DNA from: Niallia sp052318935
GTDB taxonomy: Bacteria; Bacillota; Bacilli; Bacillales; Cytobacillaceae
DNA: 64,000 nucleotides
Reading direction: 5' to 3' (one strand)
Assembly (NCBI GenBank): GCA_052318935.1
Contig: JBQRKO010000010.1
Made by a program: the position numbers and the translations under genes. Positions 52,904 through 60,766 of this stretch are shown here, piece after piece (the stretch's first letter is position 1; each line of letters opens with the position of its first letter). The notes under the pieces are model-generated. The model did not search any database. It saw only the letters and a program-made list of their open reading frames with translations, and was not told where the DNA came from.

Positions 52904-53164
52904 GTGAATCTAATCAAACAGTACTACCTCAAAATAATCGTAACCATATTTTATGGTAAATACTTTGCAAAATCAAGAGGAGGTTATAAATTGCCATTTT
53001 TCTACACAGGTAATCGTACAGTCTATAGTCCTGAAAACACTAAATTGGAGCAGTTTTATAGCTTCCTAGAAAAGCATAACAGTATTTTTTCTGGAAGCAA
53101 GTTTTATGAAGAACTTTTAGATACGTATGAAAAATTAGATGACGAATTGAAGGAGGAAAAATAG
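52904..53164 (+). CDS. Phage protein of unknown function
   Basis: 86 residues from GTG. The frame is open upstream to 52844, and a CTG at 52853, shortly after AGGGGG, would add 17 residues (LAILERLQKIEKDPLGR). The core is basic and aromatic (YYLKIIVTIFYGKYFAKSRGGYKLPFFYTGNRTVYSP), with a helical end. The stop overlaps the next start. No family recognised. Confidence 0.55.
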   Translation: MNLIKQYYLKIIVTIFYGKYFAKSRGGYKLPFFYTGNRTVYSPENTKLEQFYSFLEKHNSIFSGSKFYEELLDTYEKLDDELKEEK

Positions 53165-54048
53165 TGAACGAACTATCTGAACAATTCAATCAGCAACAGC
53201 AACCTAGTGTTTTGGCTCATTCATCCAGTAGTCGTGAAATGGAGGAAGTGAAAGGGCAAATATTTATGGCTAAACAATTTCCACGTAATATTTTTGAAGC
53301 TGAGAAGCGCATTCTGGATAATTGCAAACGTCAAGCGTTAGCTGAACAAGCAGTCTATAGCTATCCACGTGGAGGAACTAAGGTAGAAGGTCCATCTATT
53401 CGATTAGCTGAAGTGTTGGCCCAAAACTGGGGGAACTTATCATTTGGAGTAAAAGAATTAGAGCAACGTGCTGGTGAATCAGTTGCTATGGCATATGCAT
53501 GGGATTTAGAAACCAATGTAAGACAAGAAAAGATATTTACTGTTCCGCATTCTCGAAAAGCAAGAGGAAGTATTAAAAAACTTGATGATCCACGTGATAT
53601 CTATGAGTTGGTTGCCAACCAAGGTTCCCGAAGGGTAAGAGCTTGTATTTTAAGTATCATCCCAGGGGACATAGTAGACAGAGCGATTGAGGAATGTAAC
53701 CGAACCATGCAAGGGAATAATCCAAAACCGTTTAAAGAGCGTTTGAGTGCTGCATTAAAGATGTTCAAAGAAAAACACCGTGTAACACAAGAACAGATTG
53801 AAGAGCATTTCGGATATAACGTATCTGCTTTCACTGAACGTGATCTGAATGATTTAGGCAAGATTTTCAATTCCATTAAAGACGGCATGAGTAAAGTGGA
53901 TGATTGGTTTGATAAAGCTGCCAAAAACAAAAAAGAGGGCAGCGGTTCCTTATCAGAGTCCTTTAAGGAAAAGGAAGAGGTGAAGTCTGATGACAAAGGA
54001 AAAGAAGACAAGCCTCCAGTTGAACAGGGAAAACTATCATTCGATTGA
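53164..54048 (+). CDS. Putative phage recombination (annealing) protein
   Basis: 294 residues. The central part EAEKRILDNCKRQALAEQAVYSYPRGGTKVEGPSIRLAEVLAQNWGNL...ANQGSRRVRACILSIIPGDIVD is highly patterned, and the C-terminal 50 residues are charged and disordered-like. It is not a standard RecT, Bet or Erf by eye. Its coupling to a RecE-type nuclease (59-base overlap) suggests the annealing half of a RecE/RecT-style pair. That function is an inference from context. Confidence 0.55.
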   Translation: MNELSEQFNQQQQPSVLAHSSSSREMEEVKGQIFMAKQFPRNIFEAEKRILDNCKRQALAEQAVYSYPRGGTKVEGPSIRLAEVLAQNWGNLSFGVKELEQRAGESVAMAYAWDLETNVRQEKIFTVPHSRKARGSIKKLDDPRDIYELVANQGSRRVRACILSIIPGDIVDRAIEECNRTMQGNNPKPFKERLSAALKMFKEKHRVTQEQIEEHFGYNVSAFTERDLNDLGKIFNSIKDGMSKVDDWFDKAAKNKKEGSGSLSESFKEKEEVKSDDKGKEDKPPVEQGKLSFD

Positions 54049-54805
54049 AGCTGATCGTGAATATATGTCAGTTTCCCAGTTTAAAAGCTTTGTAGAGTGC
54101 GAGGCACGGACAATGGCGAAGTTGAAGGGTGAATATAAACAGCCCTTCTCCAATGCCTTATTAGTTGGTTCTTATGTACATGCAGCATTTGAAAGTGATG
54201 AAGCATTCAAACAATTTGTTGAAGAAAATAACGGAGCAATTTTTAAGCCGCGAGGTGGTAAGTACTCTGACTTTGAAACAGCGGACCGTATGATTGAAAC
54301 GATTAAGGATGATAAATTTGCTCTCTTTGCTTTAGAAGGAGAAAAAGAAGTTATCTATACAGCCAATCTTTACGGATCTCCTTGGAAAATTAAAGTGGAT
54401 TCCATTAATCATAGCCGAAGTACCTTTTCTGATTTAAAAACAACACAAGACCTACATAAACGGTACTGGAGTACGAAATATGATGAATGGGTATCTTTTA
54501 TTGAAGCATGGGATTATGTGCTACAAATGGCTATGTATAAACGGGTTATTCAAGAAAACTTAGGTAGGACTTACAACCCGTATATTGTGGCCGTTACGAA
54601 AGAAAGTCCTCCAAATAAAGCGGTTTTGCATTTTGATGAATCTCGTTTTGCTTTTGAGTATGAATATATAGAAATGAAAATGGAACGATTTTTACAACTT
54701 AAACAAGAAAAAGTCGAACCAATAAGATGTGGTAAATGCAATTATTGCAGAACGGTAAAAAAGCTGTCAGACACAATGGAAATTGGTGTGTTAATCCATG
54801 TATGA
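53990..54805 (+). CDS. PD-(D/E)XK phage exonuclease, RecE-like
   Basis: 271 residues. YMSVSQFKSFVECEARTMAKL opens the nuclease fold, followed by NALLVGSYVHAAFE, WKIKVDSINHSRSTFSDLKTTQ (D-x-n-D-x-K active site near 140-155), and WVSFIEAWDYVLQMAMYKRV with the conserved Gln/Tyr helix. The C-terminus RCGKCNYCR resembles the cysteine cluster of Cas4/AddB-type nucleases. ATG lies eight bases after GAGGTG. Confidence 0.75.
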   Translation: MTKEKKTSLQLNRENYHSIEADREYMSVSQFKSFVECEARTMAKLKGEYKQPFSNALLVGSYVHAAFESDEAFKQFVEENNGAIFKPRGGKYSDFETADRMIETIKDDKFALFALEGEKEVIYTANLYGSPWKIKVDSINHSRSTFSDLKTTQDLHKRYWSTKYDEWVSFIEAWDYVLQMAMYKRVIQENLGRTYNPYIVAVTKESPPNKAVLHFDESRFAFEYEYIEMKMERFLQLKQEKVEPIRCGKCNYCRTVKKLSDTMEIGVLIHV

Positions 54806-54965
54806 CTATGACGTTCCTACTCATGTTGTTCTTCCAGAACGACTGTGGGAAGAAGCAAAGGATGCTGAACATCTTAAAGAACTTATTCTTCAATACATGC
54901 AGCGTTATCCACAACTTAAAGTTAAAACTGTTCATAACGGTATGGCAGTCTGCAAAAGAAAGTAG
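54798..54965 (+). CDS. Small phage protein, 55 residues
   Basis: MYDYDVPTHVVLPERLWEEA... overlaps the end of the nuclease gene by eight bases and ends nine bases before the next gene. Acidic helix followed by a beta-like VKTVHNGMAVCKRK. It competes with a 77-residue frame on the same strand, but its codon use and coupling are better. Function unknown. Confidence 0.6.
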   Translation: MYDYDVPTHVVLPERLWEEAKDAEHLKELILQYMQRYPQLKVKTVHNGMAVCKRK

Positions 54966-54973
54966 GTGAGACA

Positions 54974-55393
54974 ATGCCCGAAGCCTTTTATTTTCCTGTA
55001 CACACGGGACTCTTTTCACCTCGGCATAAAGAAAATATAGGTAACGCCTTATGGGAGTTTCTCTGGATGATCGCTAAGACAACAAAAGAAGTGAAGGATG
55101 ATGAAGGAGAAACTTGGGGCATTGTTCTTGGTGGAAAACCTATAAAACTATCTGAAATTGCTGAGGACATTGGTACAAGTGAAAGGACAATCCAAAGAAA
55201 TATTTCAAGGCTTAAAGATTATGGATATATACAATCTGTTAAAACACCATATGGGGATATTTTCAAAGTGAAAAATTCGAAGAAATTTTATAAAAACAGA
55301 CATGACAAAAGTGTCGTGTCTGAGGAAAAGAGAGACGACAAAAATGGCATGTCTCTTAAGGAGAGACACGACAAATTTGGTAGAGAGACATGA
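54974..55393 (+). CDS. Phage replication protein, helix-turn-helix part
   Basis: 139 residues. YFPVHTGLFSPRHKENIGNALWEFLWMIAKT and PIKLSEIAEDIGTSERTIQRNISRLKDYGYIQSVKTPYG form a winged helix of the kind at the start of phage DnaD-type replication initiators. The end is made of repeated RHDKSVVS/RDDKNGMS/RHDKFG units encoded by the iteron-like DNA, where the frame stops. The DnaD-like part continues in another frame, so the two are probably one broken gene. Confidence 0.7.
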   Translation: MPEAFYFPVHTGLFSPRHKENIGNALWEFLWMIAKTTKEVKDDEGETWGIVLGGKPIKLSEIAEDIGTSERTIQRNISRLKDYGYIQSVKTPYGDIFKVKNSKKFYKNRHDKSVVSEEKRDDKNGMSLKERHDKFGRET

Positions 55394-55409
55394 CAAAAGT
55401 GTCGTGTCT
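55298..55409. other. Iteron-like repeats, candidate phage origin
   Basis: The palindrome AGACATGACA-N4-TGTCGTGTCT occurs twice, at 55298-55321 and 55386-55409. Between them lie two related half-sites (AGAGACGACA...GCATGTCTCT and GAGAGACACGACA). Phage and plasmid origins are often set inside the initiator gene as repeats. The identical units are 88 bases apart, one more than a multiple of three. Confidence 0.65.
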
Positions 55410-55892
55410 AATAAGAAAAAGAAAGATAAAGAAATAAAACATGATAAAGAAAACAACAACAAGATAAAAAAAGAAAACGAGGTTGTTATGGTGGAACAAA
55501 ATCCATTTTTAGAATATGAAAAATCATTCGGTTTTCCATCACCAATGTTAATCGAAGAATTCAATTTTTGGATTGATAATGATAAATCATTTTTCCAAGA
55601 ACCTGAAGCGATAATTTGCGAAGTGATTAAGGAAGCTAGGAAACATGTTCCTAATAATCCGCCTAGTTATGTGAAGGCAATTATTAAAAAGTATCACGAT
55701 ATGCAGCTATTTACTTTAGCAGATGTACAAGCCTATAACCGCAAGTTTGAAGAAAAACGAACTGGTAAAGCGAAACGGTCAATCTTTGAGCAAGGTGAAG
55801 AAAGCAAAAAAAGACAGGCTGCCATTCAATTCACGGAAGAAGATAAACAAAGGCTTATTGAAGAAATTCAGAATGATCCTGATTTGATATAA
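55302..55892 (+). CDS. Phage replication protein, DnaD-like part
   Basis: 196 residues in the longest frame. The useful part is FLEYEKSFGFPSPMLIEEFNFWIDNDKSFFQEPEAIICEVIKEARKHVPNNPPSYVKAIIKKYHDMQLFTLADVQAYN, a DnaD/DnaB C-terminal domain with the usual Y-hydrophobic-Ile-Leu ending. Before it is a Lys/Asp/Asn-rich linker. A separate start at ATG 55489 (after GAGG) is possible; otherwise this is the second half of the frameshifted initiator. It loads or recruits the DnaC-type ATPase downstream. Confidence 0.7.
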   Translation: MTKVSCLRKRETTKMACLLRRDTTNLVERHDKSVVSNKKKKDKEIKHDKENNNKIKKENEVVMVEQNPFLEYEKSFGFPSPMLIEEFNFWIDNDKSFFQEPEAIICEVIKEARKHVPNNPPSYVKAIIKKYHDMQLFTLADVQAYNRKFEEKRTGKAKRSIFEQGEESKKRQAAIQFTEEDKQRLIEEIQNDPDLI

Positions 55893-55905
55893 AGGAGTGG
55901 TTCGA

Positions 55906-56754
55906 ATGTCTGAGTTCGTTCACTTATTAGACGTACTAGGAATTAAACGTACTGAAGACTTGCTGTTTAAAGTAAGGCCTTCCCTTAAAGAAAAAGTACA
56001 GAATGTTAAAACAATTAAAGAGAACTGTATTAGATGTGGATTACCTAATGTGATGGCATGGACATATGAACAAGATGGACAACAAAAGAGTTATCGGTTT
56101 TCTGAGATTTGTTCTGGATGCATAAAAGGAGTACAGGCATCTGAAATCACAAATGAAATGCTCGCTCAAAGAAAACAAACTCTTCATGCTCGTTGGTATC
56201 ACATTAAGTCAGATGATCAATGCGGCTTTAGAAACTACGAACCTTGCAATCTCATTGTAAGTAAAGCTTTAGAAGAAGCGAAGTGGTTCACAAAAGAGCT
56301 TATCAAAGGAGACTTAACCCTTAATTGTTTGATGATGGGGTCAACTGGTACAGGAAAAAGTCATTTAGCTAAAGCTATCGCTAAAACAGCGTATGAAAAG
56401 AATTTATCTACAGCCTTTATTGAAGCAACAGAGTTGTTTGAAATGATAAAGAGTACATTTGGTCACGATCGCCATAAAGAGATTCTTATGAATGAATTTA
56501 TAAGCTTTGATGTGGTTGTAATTGATGATGTTGGATTGGAGACAAAGAAACAAAGTGAAGTGTCCTGGACTGTATCTGAATGGACAAGTTTAATAAATGC
56601 TCGTTCTAAAAAATCAACAGTATTCACAACAAATTTAGATGATTCGTCGTTGGGAGAAATTATCGGAAAACGCGCATTCAGCAGAATGTATGACAATACA
56701 AAATTTATTGATTTGTTTACGGATGATTACCGAAAAAAGAAAAGGATTGGTTAA
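55906..56754 (+). CDS. DnaC/DnaI-type helicase loader ATPase
   Basis: 282 residues from ATG after AAAGGAGTGG. Residues 41-72 hold four cysteines (CIRCG...CSGC), a zinc-binding part. Walker A MGSTGTGKSHLAKAIA is near 144-159, Walker B VVVIDDVGLE near 208-217 and sensor 1 TVFTTNLDDS follows. An arginine finger is in KRAFSRMYDNT. It should load the host or phage replicative helicase at the origin with the DnaD-like protein. Confidence 0.88.
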   Translation: MSEFVHLLDVLGIKRTEDLLFKVRPSLKEKVQNVKTIKENCIRCGLPNVMAWTYEQDGQQKSYRFSEICSGCIKGVQASEITNEMLAQRKQTLHARWYHIKSDDQCGFRNYEPCNLIVSKALEEAKWFTKELIKGDLTLNCLMMGSTGTGKSHLAKAIAKTAYEKNLSTAFIEATELFEMIKSTFGHDRHKEILMNEFISFDVVVIDDVGLETKKQSEVSWTVSEWTSLINARSKKSTVFTTNLDDSSLGEIIGKRAFSRMYDNTKFIDLFTDDYRKKKRIG

Positions 56755-56755
56755 T

Positions 56756-56932
56756 ATGTGTGAAACATGCGGCGGCAGTAGGGTAATCCATTCCATTGAT
56801 TCCTTTTCTGTAAGAACATCACCTTGTCCTATCTGTCCTCCAGAAACAGTAGAGGAAAGGAATAATCGGTTGGAATCTTTATATCAAGCATTAGCAAAAT
56901 ATGAAATGAAGATGGTGAAAGAACATGCATAA
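56756..56932 (+). CDS. Small zinc-ribbon phage protein
   Basis: 58 residues from ATG behind AAGGATTGG, two bases after the loader stop. CETCGG and CPICPP form a two-knuckle zinc site; a helical tail follows. The longer upstream frame overlaps the loader gene and is not used. Confidence 0.65.
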   Translation: MCETCGGSRVIHSIDSFSVRTSPCPICPPETVEERNNRLESLYQALAKYEMKMVKEHA

Positions 56933-57191
56933 TCAGCAAGAAATTAAAGAGGATTTGCTTTTCTTGCTACAAGATTCAAAAGCAAGGCATAAGCACCTGT
57001 TACTGAAAATCTATAAATATATTGAAAAGCAACACAAAGTAATGCGTGAGATGAAAAATAAAACAAGTTTTATCAATTACATGAAAATAGCCAAAGAAAA
57101 TTTGGCATTGGCAGAACAAGTGAAGCAGCTGGAAGAAGAATTAAAAATTACTAAACAAACCTACGAAGCTTACAAAAAGGCTGTTATGTGA
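56925..57191 (+). CDS. Phage coiled-coil protein
   Basis: 88 residues, almost fully helical with heptads in ENLALAEQVKQLEEELKITKQTYEAYKK. It overlaps the zinc protein by eight bases. No enzyme motif. Function unknown. Confidence 0.6.
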   Translation: MHNQQEIKEDLLFLLQDSKARHKHLLLKIYKYIEKQHKVMREMKNKTSFINYMKIAKENLALAEQVKQLEEELKITKQTYEAYKKAVM

Positions 57192-57192
57192 T

Positions 57193-57459
57193 GTGGTTAA
57201 ACAAAGAAATAGATCATCACCATACAATTATAAAAAAGATAACAAAGCGAGAAGTGACCCAAAGATAACCATCCTTGAAGATTGTGATTTTGAGTTTTAT
57301 GAAAGTGAACTCATTGAAATAGCAAAGTGGTACACAAATTACAGAGATTTAGAGCCTATTGCCAAGTGGTTAAAGCGTGATCCAGACGAGATTATATTAG
57401 CTGTTATCCATTTAGCAAAAGAAAGAAAAATAAACAGAAAGGGTGCGAAGAAATTATGA
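57193..57459 (+). CDS. Phage protein of unknown function
   Basis: 88 residues from GTG. The basic N-terminus (RNRSSPYNYKKDNKARSDPK) is followed by an acidic-then-helical domain LIEIAKWYTNYRDLEPIAKWLKRDPDEIILAVIHLAKERKI that resembles a small helix-turn-helix. Overlaps the next gene by four bases. Confidence 0.6.
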   Translation: MVKQRNRSSPYNYKKDNKARSDPKITILEDCDFEFYESELIEIAKWYTNYRDLEPIAKWLKRDPDEIILAVIHLAKERKINRKGAKKL

Positions 57460-57656
57460 AATGTTGTTATCCTTATTGTTTTGAAAAAGCAAGCAACACA
57501 TGGGCACTTGTTCCTTTATGCGTACATCATTATAAGTCTATCAAAGAAGAAACAGACAAATATTATTGTCTAGATAAATCTAAACGTATCCAATATGAAC
57601 ATCGCGATAAATACATGATGATAGTTGAACAAATCCCTTGGAGTAAGGTGGATTGA
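57456..57656 (+). CDS. Small cysteine/histidine-rich phage protein
   Basis: 66 residues: MKCCYPYCFEKASNTWALVPLCVHHYKSI has a CxxxC...CxHH arrangement that could hold zinc. No family name. The stop overlaps the following reading frame. Confidence 0.6.
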   Translation: MKCCYPYCFEKASNTWALVPLCVHHYKSIKEETDKYYCLDKSKRIQYEHRDKYMMIVEQIPWSKVD

Positions 57657-57661
57657 AAATT

Positions 57662-58090
57662 ATGAGCAATATTTCTTTTACAGTTTATGGGGAACCAGTC
57701 GCACAAGGTAGACCACGTTTTAGCAATCAAGGTGGTTTTACTCGAGCGTATGATCCGAAGAAATCAAAGGATTTTAAGCAATATGTAAAGTTAGTAGCAT
57801 CGGATTATAGACCACCAGCACTTTTAGAAGGTCCACTTGCATTAGAAGTAAAGGTGTTCAAGTCATCTTTAAAAAGTTTTTCTAAGAAGAAAACGATGGC
57901 TGCTGAAGCTGGTGAATTAAGACCACTTACCAAGCCGGATGTTGATAATTTTGTCAAAGGAATAAAGGACGCTTTAAAGGCGGTGATATGGAAAGACGAT
58001 AGCCAAGTTGTTGATTTACATGTTAGCAAGTGGTATAGCCAAAATCCAAGAATTGAAGTAACCATTAAACCAATATTAGGGGGAATGTAA
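57662..58090 (+). CDS. RusA-type Holliday junction resolvase
   Basis: 142 residues. VYGEPVAQGRPRFS opens the RusA fold, followed by AYDPKKSKDFKQYVKLVA and the acidic site KPDVDNFVKGIKDALKAVIWKDDSQVVDLHVSKWYS with three Asp. RusA cleaves four-way junctions in phage recombination. The ATG behind AAGGTGG (11 bases) is preferred over a TTG nine bases upstream. Confidence 0.9.
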   Translation: MSNISFTVYGEPVAQGRPRFSNQGGFTRAYDPKKSKDFKQYVKLVASDYRPPALLEGPLALEVKVFKSSLKSFSKKKTMAAEAGELRPLTKPDVDNFVKGIKDALKAVIWKDDSQVVDLHVSKWYSQNPRIEVTIKPILGGM

Positions 58091-58091
58091 C

Positions 58092-58811
58092 ATGTCATAT
58101 GTAGATTTCAAAGCGTTAATCAAAAAAATCAACCTTAAGCCAAAAGGTGTAAAAGAAATTGTATTAGAAGTGAGTGATTCTGCTTTAAAGGGACACTTGG
58201 ACAAGCTTGCTGAAATGATTGATGAAAAGGCAGAGATTCAAATTGAATCCACTGTAGTTAGCTATAATGTGACTTTAAACGCTCAAACAAACCGTCCTTT
58301 AACAGAATATAAAGTCAACAATGATGGGATTGTGGAACAAGTAAAACCGCAAGCTGAACAATTAGAAGCTGATCTTGATTTGCCGGAAGAAAAGGTTCAG
58401 ACGAAAGAAGAGAAAAAAGAAATTGATCGTGAACATATTGATCAATTCATTTTAGAAGGATTAGCACCTCATTTAGAAGGATATCCAGTAAACTTTGTTG
58501 ATATTGTGAAAAGAAAAGTGGAAGGTGATTCTTTTATTAAGTTGTCCAAAGAATTGAAAATTCCTTCAGAAAAAGTTGCTGATTTAATTGACGAGTACCG
58601 AAAAGAAGTAGCTCCACTTGCTGAAGCTTGGTGGAATTGGAAAGAAGGAAATGAAGTGGCTGCGGAAACGGAAAAAGAAGAAGTCGAAACAGAAAGTGAA
58701 GAAAACGAACAGAAAAATGAAGATAGTGAACAAGATTCTGATGAAAGTGAACAGCAATCAGAAGAAAGTGAGCAATCTAAAGAAGACACTGATCAAGACG
58801 GAGCTGCTTAA
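58092..58811 (+). CDS. Phage protein with acidic repeat tail
   Basis: 239 residues. The N-terminal part (YVDFKALIKKINLKPKGVKEIVLEVSDSALKGHLDKLAEMIDEKAEI) is alpha/beta. A helical middle (FVDIVKRKVEGDSFIKLSKELKIPSEKVADLIDEYRK) contains a helix-turn-helix-like stretch. The last 55 residues are repeats of Ser-Glu-Glu/Asp-Ser-Glu-Gln. Function unknown; the tail could mimic DNA or act as a flexible linker. Confidence 0.6.
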   Translation: MSYVDFKALIKKINLKPKGVKEIVLEVSDSALKGHLDKLAEMIDEKAEIQIESTVVSYNVTLNAQTNRPLTEYKVNNDGIVEQVKPQAEQLEADLDLPEEKVQTKEEKKEIDREHIDQFILEGLAPHLEGYPVNFVDIVKRKVEGDSFIKLSKELKIPSEKVADLIDEYRKEVAPLAEAWWNWKEGNEVAAETEKEEVETESEENEQKNEDSEQDSDESEQQSEESEQSKEDTDQDGAA

Positions 58812-58939
58812 TGGCACGCAAACCAAAATGGACTCTCCTTTTCCGAATGGAGGAGGGGAGAGCCGTTTATCTGTATGAGCCGTTGCGATGGTATGAGTTA
58901 TGTAAAAAGTTGAAGAAAGGATGGAGAGTTATTAAATGA
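58811..58939 (+). CDS. Small basic phage protein, 42 residues
   Basis: MARKPKWTLLFRMEEGRAVY... starts on the last base of the previous stop (TAATG) and ends overlapping the next start (ATGA). Lys/Arg/Trp-rich and strictly coupled on both sides, which supports translation. Function unknown. Confidence 0.65.
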   Translation: MARKPKWTLLFRMEEGRAVYLYEPLRWYELCKKLKKGWRVIK

Positions 58940-59514
58940 ACTTATCTAAGTTATTTGAAACACAAAAAATATTACGTGAACGAATCAATTATCAAGGTGA
59001 AGATCGGTTTGAAAAGTTAATCCTTGCTCTATTGGTGGAGCTTGGTGAATGCGCTAATGAATGGCGTGGATTTAAGTTTTGGAGTAAGGACCAGAAACCG
59101 AGAACTAAAATACTTTGTCTTACTTGTCATGGCATAGGTGAAGTTTATCAACCGATTGATGGAATTTATATTAATTGTCCTCATTGTGATGGAGAAGGAA
59201 TAGAAGAACCAAAAAATCCACTACTCGAAGAATATGTGGACGGATTGCATTTTGTGTTGGAATTAATGATTGAACAAGGAGTTAAGAAGATAGTCTATCA
59301 TGGTCGTCAATTAGAAGATGTAAATAATCAATTTTTGAATATCTACTACTTGGTATCTGAATTTGAAAATATAAGAACTGAACAAAACTTAATTATCTTA
59401 GTTCAATATTTTTTAGGTTTAGGAAATATGCTCGGCTTTACTTGGGAGCAAATAGAACAAGCTTATTTTGAAAAGAATCAAGTGAATCATGAACGCCAGG
59501 CGAATGGCTATTAA
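58936..59514 (+). CDS. Dimeric dUTPase with zinc-ribbon insert
   Basis: 192 residues. All-alpha dUTPase/MazG fold: ELGECANEWRGFKFW with E35-x-x-E38, and LLEEYVDGLHFVLEL with E99-x-x-D102, the metal-binding pairs. Between them sits an extra segment CLTCHGIGEV...CPHCDGEGIE with two CxxC pairs (61/64, 81/84) like a DnaJ-type zinc knuckle. It should hydrolyse dUTP to keep uracil out of phage DNA. Starts on the previous stop (ATGA). Confidence 0.8.
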   Translation: MNLSKLFETQKILRERINYQGEDRFEKLILALLVELGECANEWRGFKFWSKDQKPRTKILCLTCHGIGEVYQPIDGIYINCPHCDGEGIEEPKNPLLEEYVDGLHFVLELMIEQGVKKIVYHGRQLEDVNNQFLNIYYLVSEFENIRTEQNLIILVQYFLGLGNMLGFTWEQIEQAYFEKNQVNHERQANGY

Positions 59515-59533
59515 TTAGAAAGGAGACCTAATC

Positions 59534-59848
59534 ATGGAATACTTACAACCAATTGATTATGAAATCGCTGAAGACAATGGAATATCCGCACATACTTTAG
59601 AAACACGATTTAGAAAATTGGGATGGACAAGGGAACAAGCTAGAAGTATTCCACCGAAGAAACGACATGATACTGGATGGTCTCAGCATAAAGATATTTG
59701 CAAGAAAAACGGCATTAGCTATGTTACCTATATCCATCGTGTGAGAAAACAAAAAATGTCTCCTGAAAAAGCGAGTACCTTGCCTTTACAAGATGTGGGA
59801 TTGAATTTAGAAAAAGCTCATGCGAGAAGATGGGTTGATGATCTTTAG
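59534..59848 (+). CDS. Phage DNA-binding-like protein with two repeats
   Basis: 104 residues. Two similar units, EIAEDNGISAHTLETRFRKLGWTREQARSIPP and KDICKKNGISYVTYIHRVRKQKMSPEKASTLP, each a helix-turn-helix-like module as found in small phage regulators and modular nucleases. AAGGAGACC precedes the ATG. No catalytic motif. Confidence 0.6.
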   Translation: MEYLQPIDYEIAEDNGISAHTLETRFRKLGWTREQARSIPPKKRHDTGWSQHKDICKKNGISYVTYIHRVRKQKMSPEKASTLPLQDVGLNLEKAHARRWVDDL

Positions 59849-59908
59849 ACAATTACTGTGCAACAAAATTGATTAACAAACAGGTGTATTTGGTTGTCTA
59901 TATCGTTA

Positions 59909-60457
59909 CTATTTGAATTTAAGAACACGGTTTATAAAGTCTGTTTTTGCTGAAGTATATTCTTCTCGGCTATTACGGAATTCAATAGCAAGTGTTGTTT
60001 TTAGATGTGCATATTCCATTGTAAGTTGTTTATTATTTCTCAATATATCACGAAATAATAGTTGCTTATCCCAGCGAACTTCTTCATCAAGTAAAAAGTG
60101 AAGATGGGCAACACGTTTTTCATTTTTAACCTTTACAAAGAACCGTTGCCAAGGACGATTATCTAAATGAGGAGGAACGTAATGCCAGTCGAAGTCAGCC
60201 AAAAGCAAAGCTATGTCATCTATTTTGTTAAAAGTATAAACTTTTGCCATTAGATCTATGATGGGCTTAGATGGTAATTGAGGGATAGATGTACTGCCGT
60301 AATGTTCAATCTCGTGTATTCCTAAGGGAGAGAGAAGTTCATTAAGCATTCTTTTTTCTTGTAATCCCTTGGATAACCAATTTGGATCTGGGCTTGCTAT
60401 TTCAATTGATTCAGTAGCCCAAACAGGCCAATTATTTTCATCATTTTTTTTAATCAT
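59909..60457 (-). CDS. GrpB-like nucleotidyltransferase-fold protein
   Basis: 182 residues on the strand opposite to all its phage neighbours. IEIASPDPNWLSKGLQEKRML, HEIEHYGSTSIPQLPSKPIIDLMAKV (GSTS...P.KPIIDL) and RVAHLHFLLDEE...LLFRDILRNN follow the GrpB/UPF0157 family, which has a polymerase-beta-type fold. The true role is unknown. It is flanked by about 60 and 120 gene-free bases. It looks like a cargo (moron) gene with its own promoter. Confidence 0.82.
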   Translation of the reverse strand: MIKKNDENNWPVWATESIEIASPDPNWLSKGLQEKRMLNELLSPLGIHEIEHYGSTSIPQLPSKPIIDLMAKVYTFNKIDDIALLLADFDWHYVPPHLDNRPWQRFFVKVKNEKRVAHLHFLLDEEVRWDKQLLFRDILRNNKQLTMEYAHLKTTLAIEFRNSREEYTSAKTDFINRVLKFK

Positions 60458-60575
60458 TAAAGAGCTCCTTTTAGTTAGATAGATGTTAATAATTGCAACA
60501 GTGATGTCTAAATTTTAGCAGACTCTTCAATCATATTAAAAAGTTTTGCGTCACAGTACGAAAAAACAGGGAAGG

Positions 60576-60746
60576 ATGATGTTATTGTCTGAATACAAAA
60601 AACTTCAAATTATAAAACATGCCTTGCAGCATTATATAAAACGACCAGGTGCAACGGAAAAAGATATTCTTGTTGAAAAACGCATACTGGAGAAGGTTAC
60701 GAATCAAGTTGAGTATTTGAAAGAAAAGTATGGGATTAAACAATAA
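60576..60746 (+). CDS. Small phage helical protein
   Basis: 56 residues from ATG next to GGGAAGG; a TTG nine bases on has better spacing. Helical throughout: LSEYKKLQIIKHALQHYIKR, GATEKDILVEKRILEKVTNQ. The same GGGAAGG-type site precedes the methyltransferase. Function unknown. Confidence 0.55.
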   Translation: MMLLSEYKKLQIIKHALQHYIKRPGATEKDILVEKRILEKVTNQVEYLKEKYGIKQ

Positions 60747-60766
60747 AACAGGGAAGGAGTGATAAT

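Noticed and set aside
54736..54969. Open frame of 77 codons on the plus strand
   Set aside because: Out of frame with the coupled 55-residue gene at 54798-54965, which has better start context and phage-like composition.
55298..55409. Possible CRISPR-like array
   Set aside because: Palindromic units with short irregular gaps inside a replication gene; an origin is the better reading.
58469..58789. Serine/cysteine-rich open frame on the minus strand
   Set aside because: Antisense shadow of the Glu/Ser repeat tail of the plus-strand phage gene.
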